Source: Photobacterium aquae (lineage in GTDB: Bacteria > Pseudomonadota > Gammaproteobacteria > Enterobacterales > Vibrionaceae). Taken from it: a stretch of DNA of 64,000 nt. Both the position numbers and the translations under genes were made by a program. A model generated the notes under the pieces. It did no database searches. It saw only the letters and a list, made by a program, of their open reading frames with translations, and had not been told where the DNA came from. The stretch lies in assembly GCF_001029445.1 (NCBI RefSeq), contig NZ_LDOT01000026.1:1-64000 (forward strand). Reading direction: 5' to 3'. Positions 26,810 through 35,700 of the stretch are shown here, piece after piece (position 1 is the stretch's first letter; each line of letters starts with the position of its first letter).

Positions 26810-27031
26810 CTACGCTAATTTCTCCAATTGCTGGAACTTGTTGTCAGCATTAACCGTCAGGCGGAAACGTCCTTTAATACCCAGCTGGGTCAAATACGGA
26901 CGAAGCCGTGATGCCGGCAGCTGTAGCTTAAGGCCGTTATCAGTAACAACCAATACCGTACTCGCCGCACCGGAGTAATAATTCAGGTAGTCATTGTAGG
27001 TAACGTGAATTGAAAATGTATAGGCATTCAT
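26810..27031 (-). CDS. DUF2835 family protein
   Basis: The 73-aa protein is a small beta-rich cytosolic protein of the DUF2835 family, found in gammaproteobacteria: YNDYLNYYSGAASTVLVVTDNG, then LQLPASRLRPYLTQLGIKGRFRL. The function is unknown. It is on the same strand as pepN but upstream of it is the dehydrogenase region; the pepN terminator lies between it and pepN. Confidence 0.85.
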   Translation of the reverse strand: MNAYTFSIHVTYNDYLNYYSGAASTVLVVTDNGLKLQLPASRLRPYLTQLGIKGRFRLTVNADNKFQQLEKLA

Positions 27032-27104
27032 CTCTTGTATCCCAAAACATCCATATAGAGATCGCCCGATAGTATTTTTCGTTGCAACCCCTTAGCCAAT
27101 AAAG

Positions 27105-27131
27105 AAAAAGGCGCAGTATCACACTGCGCCC
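27105..27131 (-). terminator. Terminator of pepN
   Basis: An 8-bp stem GGCGCAGT/ACTGCGCC with a 5-base loop is followed on the minus strand by TTTTTC, 34 bp after the pepN stop codon. Confidence 0.88.
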
Positions 27132-27164
27132 CTAGTCTACCTAAAGCTCTAGCCTATAGACAAC

Positions 27165-29786
27165 TTACAGATCCAGTGCCTTCTGTACTTTTTCATACAG
27201 ATCTTTCGCCAGATTATCCAACTGCGACAAGCTCTCAAGTTCAGTTCGCATTAATGCCTGACGCTGCTCATCATATTGACGATATTTGAGGAATGGCTCA
27301 ATCAAACGCGATGCCACCTGCGGATTGCTGGTATTCAGTGCCTTCAGGATTTCCGTCAGGAACTGGTAGCCAGAACCATCTTTGGCATGGAAACGAACTG
27401 GGTTATTTGCACAGAAGCTTGCCACCAAACTACGGGTTCGGTTCGGGTTCTTCAAATCAAATGCCGTATGCTTCATGGTTTCACGTACATTGGCAAGTGC
27501 ATTTTCTGCTGGGTTCTTACCCTGCAGAACAAACCACTTATCCATAACCAAGCCATCATGCGTCCACTTTTCACTGAAGTCAGCCATCTGAACTGCACGA
27601 CATGGTAATTGGGCATCGTTGGCGGCAGCCATTGCCGCAATAGTATCTGTCATGTTGTCAGACTCAGCATACTGCTTAGCTACCAGTGCATCACCCTGTT
27701 CGGTATAAGCTAAGTACGCCAAGCAAGTATTGCGTAAAGCACGCTTGGCCATTGCCTCATGATCAATACTGTACTCGCCCTGATTCAGCGAATGGTACAT
27801 TGCCGAAAACTCATCGGTCATCGCATTCGACAACGTGGTTGTCACATTGGACAATACCTTGTTGATCGCATCCACATCAACGATGTCATACCAACCAGCA
27901 ACTTCGTTTTCGCTTGGCAGAGTGAGCATTTCAGCAATAAAGGCTGGATCCAATGTCTCATCAAGCAATACGCCGCGGAACGCATCGATTACAGATTCAG
28001 GCAATTCGAATTGCTCACCCTGCTGGCTACGTGCAACATTCGCCTTAATGTATTTAGCCAGCAAAATCTGGCCGGCATCCCAACGGGCAAACTCATTGCG
28101 GGCATGCACCATCAAGAAGATCAGCTCTTCATCGGTATAGTCGTACTTCAGTACAACAGGTGCCGAAAACTCACGAAGCATTGAGATAACGGGTGCTTCG
28201 CCGACATTTTCAAACTCAAACACTTGCTCGGCTTCAGTCACATCCAATACGCTGTGTACTGGCTTACCGTCCATTTCCAGTGCAATCACCCCACCTTTCG
28301 AATCGTAAAGCTCGATATCGAATGGAATATGAAGTGGTTGTTTCTCAGCCTGATCAGGCGTTGCCGGTGTATGCTGCTTAACAGTGACACGGTAACGTTT
28401 CTGTTCGGCGAGGTATTGCGTCGCGACTTCCACAACTGGCGTGCCTGATTGGCTATACCAGCGACGGAATGTCTCAAGGCTAATACCCGAGGCATCTTCC
28501 ATTGCCGCGACAAAGTCATCACAGGTTGCTGCGGTGCCATCATGACGCTCAAAGTACAATTTCATACCGGCCTGGAAGTTTTTCTCACCCAGCAAGGTAT
28601 GCATCATACGGATCACTTCGCTACCCTTCTCATACACAGTCAGTGTATAGAAGTTATTCATCTCAATTACTTTTTCTGGACGAATAGGATGCGCCATCGG
28701 ACCACGGTCCTCAGCAAACTGAGGGCCGCGCATAATGCGAACATTGTTGATTCGGTTTACCGGGCGAGAGCCAAGATCTGACGAAAATTCCTGATCACGG
28801 AATACCGTCAAACCCTCTTTCAGGCTTAGCTGGAACCAATCTCGACAAGTAACACGGTTACCGGTCCAGTTATGGAAGTATTCGTGGCCAATTACCGCTT
28901 CGATTCCCTGGTAGTCAGTGTCTGTCGCTGTCTTTGAGTTTGCCAATACGAACTTAGAGTTAAAGACATTCAGTCCTTTGTTCTCCATTGCGCCCATATT
29001 GAAAAAATCAACCGCGACAATCATGTAGATATCAAGATCATATTCAAGGCCGAAACGCTCTTCGTCCCACTTCATAGAATTGATCAGAGATGTCATCGCG
29101 TACTCGGCACGATCCAAGTTGCCCTTATCGACAAAAATCTCCAAAGCTACATCACGGCCACTTACCGTCTTGTAGCTGTCACGCAATACATCAAAATCAC
29201 CCGCAACCAGCGCAAATAGGTAGCTTGGTTTCGGGAATGGGTCTTGCCATTGCACCCAGTGGCGGCCACCTTCCAACTCACCGCCATCAATACGGTTACC
29301 ATTACTTAGCAGGAATGGATATTGAGCTTTATCAGCAATAACCTTGGTCGTAAAACGTGCCAATACGTCTGGGCGATCCTGATAATAGGTAATACGACGG
29401 AAACCTTCAGCTTCACACTGGGTACAGAATGCCCCACCCGATTTGTAAAGCCCTTCCAGTGCGGTGTTTGCCTCTGGGTTGATTTCAGTTTCAATCAACA
29501 GGTCAAACTGTGCAGGCAGGTTGTTAATTAGCAATTTTCCGTCTTGCTCAAGATAGTCCTGCCAGTCATTGCCGTTGATTTGCAAGCGAACCAAGGTGAG
29601 TGAATCGCCATCAAGTTCCAGAGAGGTTGCCGCTTCATTCAGGCGAATTACCTTACTATTCGCAACAACACGCGTTGCGGTATCGTAAAGGTCAAACACT
29701 AAATCTAGATCGGTAATAGTAAAATCCGGAGACTGGTAATCAGAGCGGTATTTCGCTGTTGGCTGGATAAAAGCTTGGTCGGCCAT
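27165..29786 (-). CDS. pepN: Aminopeptidase N
   Basis: The protein of 873 aa is an M1-family zinc aminopeptidase, cytosolic, which removes N-terminal residues from peptides during protein turnover. The substrate-binding GAMEN motif is at about 264-268, followed by the zinc ligands HEYFH near 298 and a downstream Glu in LKEGLTVF. The start is the ATG at 29786 (MADQAFIQPTAKYRSDY), with AAGGAA upstream; the frame is open 51 bases further. The length matches E. coli PepN (870 aa). Confidence 0.96.
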   Translation of the reverse strand: MADQAFIQPTAKYRSDYQSPDFTITDLDLVFDLYDTATRVVANSKVIRLNEAATSLELDGDSLTLVRLQINGNDWQDYLEQDGKLLINNLPAQFDLLIETEINPEANTALEGLYKSGGAFCTQCEAEGFRRITYYQDRPDVLARFTTKVIADKAQYPFLLSNGNRIDGGELEGGRHWVQWQDPFPKPSYLFALVAGDFDVLRDSYKTVSGRDVALEIFVDKGNLDRAEYAMTSLINSMKWDEERFGLEYDLDIYMIVAVDFFNMGAMENKGLNVFNSKFVLANSKTATDTDYQGIEAVIGHEYFHNWTGNRVTCRDWFQLSLKEGLTVFRDQEFSSDLGSRPVNRINNVRIMRGPQFAEDRGPMAHPIRPEKVIEMNNFYTLTVYEKGSEVIRMMHTLLGEKNFQAGMKLYFERHDGTAATCDDFVAAMEDASGISLETFRRWYSQSGTPVVEVATQYLAEQKRYRVTVKQHTPATPDQAEKQPLHIPFDIELYDSKGGVIALEMDGKPVHSVLDVTEAEQVFEFENVGEAPVISMLREFSAPVVLKYDYTDEELIFLMVHARNEFARWDAGQILLAKYIKANVARSQQGEQFELPESVIDAFRGVLLDETLDPAFIAEMLTLPSENEVAGWYDIVDVDAINKVLSNVTTTLSNAMTDEFSAMYHSLNQGEYSIDHEAMAKRALRNTCLAYLAYTEQGDALVAKQYAESDNMTDTIAAMAAANDAQLPCRAVQMADFSEKWTHDGLVMDKWFVLQGKNPAENALANVRETMKHTAFDLKNPNRTRSLVASFCANNPVRFHAKDGSGYQFLTEILKALNTSNPQVASRLIEPFLKYRQYDEQRQALMRTELESLSQLDNLAKDLYEKVQKALDL

Positions 29787-30243
29787 AATAATTCCTTCTA
29801 TGTTCCGCGATGCCATCATAATGGCTGAAAAATTCAAGATGCGGTTATATGTCCATTATTCTGCGTTTGACGCCATCAAACAAGCTGATTCCCCATCATT
29901 GGCGATATGTTTCTCATTCACACTTACGAATGCTGAAAGTTTGCACGCTTATGCAGTTCTTTTCGCCAACTCCAAGTCCACTTATGGCGCATTCTATTGT
30001 CTATACTTATATGACGAACAGTAATGTTTACCTAAATCAAACCTAACAGCAAGATCGATTTAAAAACATCCCATTAACACAAAGTATTATATAACTACAA
30101 AAAACACCCGTTAGGCTTGTTGTTAGTGCCATTTCGGCGTATCGTACTGTCCCTAAAAAATGCAACTATCTGAAACATTTTGAGGCAACTCAAGCTCAAA
30201 ATAAGGTAAAATCTCCGGATTGGAAAATACAACCACATACGTT
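29787..30243. other. Divergent intergenic region, pepN and pncB promoters
   Basis: The two flanking genes diverge, so both promoters must lie here. Short ORFs (74 and 65 codons) on the + strand have no support. I could not place a convincing regulator site, although TGTTTACCTAAATCAAAC near 30023 weakly recalls a NadR-type box. Confidence 0.45.
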
Positions 30244-31443
30244 ATGAATCATTTTGGACACATTGGGATTATCGATTCCCTGCTTGATACTGATGCATAT
30301 AAATTGCATATGCAGCAAGCAATTTTTCACCAATATCCGACTGTTGAAGCAGTGGCCGAGTTCCATTGCAGAAGCAAGGAAGACCTACGTCCATACAGCC
30401 AAGAGATTCAAGAGCAAATTGATCGTCTATCCGGTTTGTCTTTCACTGAAGACGAGATCGCCTATCTCTCGACCTTATCTTTCTTCAAAGCGGATTACCT
30501 TGAGTTTCTTAAAACTTTCAAACTAGACAGTAAACAAGTTCACATTGACCACGACGGTGAACAGCTAGCCATCACGATTCGTGGTACTTGGTTAGATATC
30601 ATTTTATGGGAAGTACCGTTACTTGCCATCATCTGTGAAGTTCGCTGCAAGCACTTCTACCCTGAATTGACTGCTGATGACGCCATCGAGCAGTTAAAAT
30701 CAAAGTTAGCAGACTTCTACCAAAAAGCTGATGCAGAAGGCATTAACCTTGATGCTTTCTCGCTGGTGGATTTCGGTACACGCCGTCGATTCTCCAAGGC
30801 CGTGCACCATCGTGTTGTCGAATACCTTCATAATCATGTTCCTGAATTCAAAGGCACATCGAACTACCATCTGGCGCGCACCCGTAACCTGACCCCTGTG
30901 GGAACGCAAGCTCATGAATGGTTCCAAGCGCACCAACAGCTTTCTGGCGAACTTGCTGATTCACAACAGCTGGCTCTTAACCGCTGGCTTCAAGAATATC
31001 CAGACAGCCTAGGTATTGCCCTAACCGACTGCATCAACATGGATGCATTCCTGCGTGACTTCGACCTTCGCCTGTCAGAGCGATTTGTCGGCCTACGCCA
31101 TGACAGCGGTGATCCTATTGCCTGGGGCGAAAAAGCCATAGCACATTATGAAGAACTGGGGATTGATCCTAAGACAAAGTCACTGGTCTTTTCTGATAGC
31201 CTGACCCTTAATAAGGCGTTGGCCATCTATAAACATTTTGCTCATCGTATTAATACCAGCTTTGGTATCGGTACACAGCTAACCTGTGATCTTCCAGGGG
31301 TCAAAACCCTGAATGTCGTTCTCAAACTTACTGAGTGCGAAGGACGACCAGTTGCCAAAATTTCAGATGAACCGGGCAAGAGTATTTGTCGTGACGAAGG
31401 CTACCTAAGCCAATTACGACAGGCATTCCAAATTGTTAGCTAA
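30244..31443 (+). CDS. pncB: Nicotinate phosphoribosyltransferase
   Basis: The protein of about 399 aa converts nicotinate and PRPP to nicotinate mononucleotide in NAD salvage. DSLLDTDAYKLHMQQA at the N-terminus, ILWEVPLLAIICE, FGTRRRFS and the active-site region TSNYHLARTRNLTPVGTQAHEW are diagnostic. I chose the ATG at 30244 (MNHFGHIGI) because it matches the E. coli N-terminus; a TTG at 30220 would add 8 residues. Neither has a strong ribosome-binding site. A terminator follows immediately. Confidence 0.95.
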   Translation: MNHFGHIGIIDSLLDTDAYKLHMQQAIFHQYPTVEAVAEFHCRSKEDLRPYSQEIQEQIDRLSGLSFTEDEIAYLSTLSFFKADYLEFLKTFKLDSKQVHIDHDGEQLAITIRGTWLDIILWEVPLLAIICEVRCKHFYPELTADDAIEQLKSKLADFYQKADAEGINLDAFSLVDFGTRRRFSKAVHHRVVEYLHNHVPEFKGTSNYHLARTRNLTPVGTQAHEWFQAHQQLSGELADSQQLALNRWLQEYPDSLGIALTDCINMDAFLRDFDLRLSERFVGLRHDSGDPIAWGEKAIAHYEELGIDPKTKSLVFSDSLTLNKALAIYKHFAHRINTSFGIGTQLTCDLPGVKTLNVVLKLTECEGRPVAKISDEPGKSICRDEGYLSQLRQAFQIVS

Positions 31444-31466
31444 ACATCATCTGTTAACGGATCAAT

Positions 31467-31496
31467 AAAAAACCTCCCAATGGGAGGTTTTTTATT
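31467..31496. terminator. Bidirectional terminator after pncB
   Basis: The stem AAAACCTCCC/GGGAGGTTTT with a short AAT loop and A/T runs on both sides lies between the convergent pncB and the unknown gene ending at 31522. Confidence 0.95.
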
Positions 31497-31521
31497 GATA
31501 AGAGGCCCGCATTTAACCCTG

Positions 31522-32178
31522 TTACTCTCTTCGCATAACAGCTTCCATACCAAATTGCTTGTTGGTTAATGTTAGGGTGTCGCTCCCAAGGCTAAACTGG
31601 CTATCTTGCTGACCGTCTTCATAAATCAAAACAATGCGATCATCCTCGATGTAGTAAATACCTCTGTGCTCTTTTTTCTTGCCATCTTTACCTGAAACTT
31701 CAGCTGAGAATAAAAAGTCTGGCCGTAAAGAGATAGAAAGCTCAGAGACCGCATCACCGACATCTTGCCCTGAAATCTGCGCCGAACGCCAATTACCTGG
31801 TAAATTCTCTGGAGCCAACTTAGTAAAACGTGCACCATCAAGTAAGAACTGATTGTAGCTTAGCATATAGCTATGCTGTTGTTCCGGCTGGCCACGAGAT
31901 CGAAAGGTTACCGTTGTTTCATCAATATCATAGATGCCACTCCACTCATCAACGCTACCATCCACCTGCAGCAAGCGAATAACAAAACGGTAATCAGATT
32001 TGAATTTCACATTCATCGCACGATAACTTGCCCCTTCACTCTCAACGCCTTCATCTGTATTGCTAAACCAATACCAGTCACCAAGCAGCAAGGGATAATC
32101 GAACTCTGTTAGATCAGAGGCTTTAGCATTAAATGTTGCAAATATCAGTAAAATGGCAACCAGTAACGACTTATTCAT
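31522..32178 (-). CDS. Periplasmic protein of unknown function
   Basis: The protein of 218 aa has a signal peptide (MNKSLLVAILLIFATFNAKA-SD). Two similar beta-rich halves follow, each with a G-W start (LLGDWYWFS and LPGNWRSAQ) and a GIYDIDETTVTF or GIYYIEDDRIVLIY strand. This looks like a duplicated lipocalin-like or META-like small beta domain. I recognise no named family. The ATG at 32178 is preferred to 32184. Confidence 0.6.
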   Translation of the reverse strand: MNKSLLVAILLIFATFNAKASDLTEFDYPLLLGDWYWFSNTDEGVESEGASYRAMNVKFKSDYRFVIRLLQVDGSVDEWSGIYDIDETTVTFRSRGQPEQQHSYMLSYNQFLLDGARFTKLAPENLPGNWRSAQISGQDVGDAVSELSISLRPDFLFSAEVSGKDGKKKEHRGIYYIEDDRIVLIYEDGQQDSQFSLGSDTLTLTNKQFGMEAVMRRE

Positions 32179-32335
32179 AAGCACTCCCTCTTCCAGACAG
32201 ATTCATTACCTATCTTTAACCCTAGCCTTCATTTTCAAGGAGTGATGAGAAATTCGATGAATATCACAGATATGATCACATTCGTCTCGCAAATGAGACA
32301 TGAGCTATCAAAACCAACAAGCCCTTATTCTAATT

Positions 32336-32366
32336 AAAAAAACGGCACCCGAAGGTACCGTTTTTA
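32336..32366 (-). terminator. Terminator of prc
   Basis: A 12-bp stem with one mismatch (AAAAACGGCACC/GGTACCGTTTTT), loop CGAA, lies 20 bp after the prc stop codon. Confidence 0.93.
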
Positions 32367-32385
32367 ATAAGGTTGCTAGATGGAA

Positions 32386-34386
32386 TTAACCTTGTGCTTT
32401 AGCTAAATCAGCCGAAATAACTAATGCTTCATCAAGATAAGCATCAGGGGCTTCATAGTCTTTCGGCACATCATCCAACGTCGCAAATGTCTTCTTGCCT
32501 TGTTGCTTCTGACGTTCATTCAGACGAGCCAATCGAGCCGCATCTTCTTTGTCACGCTCGGCAATTCGCACTTTCTCGCTAAGCGAAATCGTGTTGATGT
32601 CTTTTTCAACTTTATACTTGGCAATATCCTGATTGATAAAACCAAATTCCATATCTTTACCTACTCGGGCATCATGTTTCTGCTCAAGTGATGGCAAGAC
32701 AGTCGAAAAATTATAAAGCTTCTGGTAATCGGCAGCTTTAATGCTATCCCACGGCAGTGCATTATCTTCAACACTCTCGCCTGTTTCCGATGGATCAACG
32801 GCTGTAGGGAAAGCGATGTCAGGCACGACACCCAAATTCTGGGTACTACCACCGTTGATGCGGTAGAATTTCTGAATCGTGTACTGAACATGACCCAGCG
32901 GCTTATCGAACAAATCATAAATATGATTTAAAGAACGATGCTGCTGTACCGTACCCTTACCAAATGACTGCTCGCCCAGAATAACAGCTCGGCCATAATC
33001 CTGCATCGCTGCCGCGAAGATTTCAGATGCCGATGCACTATAACGGTTTATCAATACCGTCAGCGGACCATCAAAGTAAACACGATCATCAGAATCGCCA
33101 TTCACTTTCACTCGACCGTAACTGTCACGCACCTGTACCACCGGACCGCTGTTAATAAACAGCCCCGTTAATGCTGTCGCTTCAGTAAGTGCACCACCAC
33201 CATTGTTACGTAAATCAATAACAACAGCGTCGACCTGACTATTGTTTAATTTAGCCAGTTCTTTTTTCACATCTTCAGATAGACCAACATAGAAACTTGG
33301 AATTTCAATAACCCCAATTTTCTTGCCGTCAGCGGTCTCAACCTCTGACTTGGCTGCACGATCTTCTAGACGAATTTTGTCACGAACAATCGTGACATCG
33401 TAACTTTTTGCGTTATTACCCTCTGGCAGGATTTCCAGCTTCACCTTACTCCCTTTCGGGCCTTTGATTAACTGAACAACATCATCCAAGCGCCAGCCGA
33501 TAACATCAACCATCTGCTTGCCATCTTGAGCTACGCCAATAATGCGATCGCCTGCGGTAAGTTTCTTCGTTGATGATGCCGGTCCACCAGCAACAAGTGA
33601 ACGAATAACGGTATAGTCATCGACAACTTGTAACACAGCACCGATTCCTTCTAGAGACAGATTCATCTCAGACTGGAATTGTTCTGCATTACGCGGGGAA
33701 AGATAACTTGTGTGAGGGTCAACTTCACGCGCAAAAGCGTTCATGTAAAGTTGGAACACATCTTCGCTGTGGGTCTGGGTCAAACGCTTAAGCGCATTAT
33801 TATAACGCTTGCTTAAGGTCTCTTTTATTTCATCCCAGTTTTTACCCGCTAGCTTTAAATTCAACGCATCGTATTTCACACGCTTACGCCAAATTTCATT
33901 GAGCTCATTGCGATCCTTGGCCCAAGGCAACTCAGAACGATCCAGCACCATCTCTTCGTCAATGTCGAAGTTGATTTCACGATCTAACAAGGTAAGCGCA
34001 TATTGATAGCGGTCATAACGACGCTTCAAGGCGGTATTGTAAATATCAAACGCCGCTGATGTATCCCCGCGTTTAAGCTGGTCATCAAGCTGGTTTTGCC
34101 ATTTATCAAACTGCTGAATATCAGATGCCGTTAAAAAGCTTTTGTTGTAATCCAGCATTTCAATATAACGATCGAACATACTGGCTGAGAATTGATCATT
34201 AAGAGAAAACTGCTTGTAATGAGAACGCGTAAAGCGAGAAGCAACACGTTTACTTGCAGTGGCATGCTGCTTTTCGGGGGCAAGCTGCGGGATATCACTT
34301 AATGTATATTTGGCCTCTAGGGCCTGTGCCGATGCTGCCAGCATCATGCCGGCAGCGATCAGTGAGAAACGGAATCGACATTTCAT
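32386..34386 (-). CDS. prc: Tail-specific protease Prc (Tsp)
   Basis: The protein of 666 aa is a periplasmic C-terminal processing protease that trims penicillin-binding protein 3 and degrades tagged proteins and, with NlpI, MepS. A signal peptide (FRFSLIAAGMMLAASAQA) is followed by a helical N-terminal domain, a PDZ domain (about 230-320, LEGIGAVLQVVDDYTVI) and the S41 protease domain, with Ser in YSASASEIFAAAMQDYG near 450 and Lys in SFGKGTVQQ near 475. I set the start at the ATG at 34386 (MKCRFRFS); an ATG at 34404 is possible. It follows proQ closely, as in E. coli. Confidence 0.95.
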   Translation of the reverse strand: MKCRFRFSLIAAGMMLAASAQALEAKYTLSDIPQLAPEKQHATASKRVASRFTRSHYKQFSLNDQFSASMFDRYIEMLDYNKSFLTASDIQQFDKWQNQLDDQLKRGDTSAAFDIYNTALKRRYDRYQYALTLLDREINFDIDEEMVLDRSELPWAKDRNELNEIWRKRVKYDALNLKLAGKNWDEIKETLSKRYNNALKRLTQTHSEDVFQLYMNAFAREVDPHTSYLSPRNAEQFQSEMNLSLEGIGAVLQVVDDYTVIRSLVAGGPASSTKKLTAGDRIIGVAQDGKQMVDVIGWRLDDVVQLIKGPKGSKVKLEILPEGNNAKSYDVTIVRDKIRLEDRAAKSEVETADGKKIGVIEIPSFYVGLSEDVKKELAKLNNSQVDAVVIDLRNNGGGALTEATALTGLFINSGPVVQVRDSYGRVKVNGDSDDRVYFDGPLTVLINRYSASASEIFAAAMQDYGRAVILGEQSFGKGTVQQHRSLNHIYDLFDKPLGHVQYTIQKFYRINGGSTQNLGVVPDIAFPTAVDPSETGESVEDNALPWDSIKAADYQKLYNFSTVLPSLEQKHDARVGKDMEFGFINQDIAKYKVEKDINTISLSEKVRIAERDKEDAARLARLNERQKQQGKKTFATLDDVPKDYEAPDAYLDEALVISADLAKAQG

Positions 34387-34404
34387 GCGTCGAGCATTCT
34401 CCAT

Positions 34405-35049
34405 CTACGAACGTAGGTGCTCCGCTTTAACTACCATGGTCAAACCATTCGCTAAACGAACACGCACATCGTCCTTATTGATTTCAACGATAGTCGCCGG
34501 CATGTTTCCAGAGCCCATGTTCACACTAACGTCTTTGCCAACAACAACTTCGTCAGCTGTTAGTGCACGGGTGGTTTCTGCAGGCTTTTTATTTAGCTTA
34601 GTCGTTTTTTGTTTAGTGTTCTTTGGTTTAGCCGATTTTGCACGAATTTTTTTCGCTGTCGCCTCACCCTGTTTGTCGGCAGATACCTTTGCGTCGGCCT
34701 GCTCTTTACGGCGTGCACGCACTTTGGCTTTGCTTTCCTCTAGCGCTTGCTTCGCATGCTCAACGTGTTCTTGCTCCAGTACACCACACTCGTTGCCATC
34801 TAGATCAACGCGGTTTGCACCAGCTTTCACGCCGTGAAGGTAACGCCAGGAAGAAGTGTACTGACGTAGTGCTGTACGTAGCTGAGTCTTACTTACTTTC
34901 GGGTCATCGCCAAGGCGTTCTGCCAAATCTTGGAAGATACCGATTTTAAGTGGCTTCGCTTCACCTTCAACTGTAAAACATTTTGGGAAACGCTCAGCAA
35001 TATAAGCAATCACTTCTTTACTGTTCGTTAGCTTTTCAGAGTTTTCCAT
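34405..35049 (-). CDS. proQ: RNA chaperone ProQ
   Basis: The protein of 214 aa has an N-terminal FinO/ProQ domain (about 1-115: KPLKIGIFQDLAERLG, LRTALRQYTSSWRYLHG), a Lys/Ala-rich linker (about 120-165) and a C-terminal Tudor-like domain (GKDVSVNMGSGNMPATIVEINKDD). ProQ binds structured sRNAs and mRNA 3' ends. In E. coli it also supports ProP. The start is the ATG at 35049 (MENSEKLTNSKE); an ATG 15 bases upstream is less similar to relatives. The stop codon lies 18 bp before the prc ATG. Confidence 0.95.
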   Translation of the reverse strand: MENSEKLTNSKEVIAYIAERFPKCFTVEGEAKPLKIGIFQDLAERLGDDPKVSKTQLRTALRQYTSSWRYLHGVKAGANRVDLDGNECGVLEQEHVEHAKQALEESKAKVRARRKEQADAKVSADKQGEATAKKIRAKSAKPKNTKQKTTKLNKKPAETTRALTADEVVVGKDVSVNMGSGNMPATIVEINKDDVRVRLANGLTMVVKAEHLRS

Positions 35050-35158
35050 GGACTTTCCTGACAAAGGCGAGCATCCCCGCCGTTGGTACTTAAATCAAAA
35101 AGAAATTTGTTCCGCTATTATAGTTACCTAACGCTGAAAAACCACCGAAAGCATACAA

Positions 35159-35617
35159 TTAGAGCCTTTTTTGTATTTCTTCTAACAAAGTTGCCAACCC
35201 ATCCTCGTCAGATTGGTTAAATCTTGATAGTTTTGGGCTGTCAATATCCAATACGCCGATCAGTTCGCCCTTAACAAACAGTGGCAGTACGATCTCTGAA
35301 TTACTCTGTGCATCACAGGCAATATGTCCAGCGAACTGATGAACATCTTCAACACGTTGAATACGCTGTTCGGAGACAGCCGTTCCGCACACACCCCGCC
35401 CTACGGGAATACGTACACAAGCCGGCTTTCCCTGGAATGGGCCGAGCACCAACTCCCCATCTTTGAGGAGATAAAAGCCAACCCAATTAATCTCTTCTAA
35501 CTCCATCGCCAGCAACGCACTAATATTACTCATATTGGCGATAAGATCTGACTCCCCTTCAATCAGGGCTACGGCTTGCTTAGTGAGTGTTTTATAAAAA
35601 TCAGACAGATTTGTCAT
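35159..35617 (-). CDS. msrC: Free methionine-(R)-sulfoxide reductase
   Basis: The 152-aa GAF-domain protein reduces free methionine-R-sulfoxide. The three redox Cys of the family are present at C67 (PACVRIP), C77 (GRGVCGTAV) and C101 (HIACDAQS). ELIGVLDIDSP closes the GAF fold. In E. coli (yebR) it lies close to the genes for LetA/LetB (yebS, yebT), as here. It diverges from the ABC exporter gene. Confidence 0.93.
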   Translation of the reverse strand: MTNLSDFYKTLTKQAVALIEGESDLIANMSNISALLAMELEEINWVGFYLLKDGELVLGPFQGKPACVRIPVGRGVCGTAVSEQRIQRVEDVHQFAGHIACDAQSNSEIVLPLFVKGELIGVLDIDSPKLSRFNQSDEDGLATLLEEIQKRL

Positions 35618-35660
35618 GGCTTACTCCACAGATTGCCGATAGAATGGCGCCAACACACGT

Positions 35661-35679
35661 AATAGGAATCATTATCATT
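35661..35679 (+). promoter_or_regulatory. Fur-box-like site before the ABC exporter
   Basis: AATAGGAATCATTATCATT matches the 19-bp Fur palindrome (two AATGATAAT arms around one base) at 15 of 18 specified positions, with the right arm perfect. It lies 22 bp upstream of the exporter start and between the divergent genes, so it may overlap the promoters of both. Confidence 0.55.
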
Positions 35680-35700
35680 GTGAAAGGCGATACAAACCAA

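Noticed and set aside
33392..33404. matS-like GTGACATCGTAAC inside prc
   Set aside because: 12 of 13 match within coding sequence; about one such site is expected by chance in the window.
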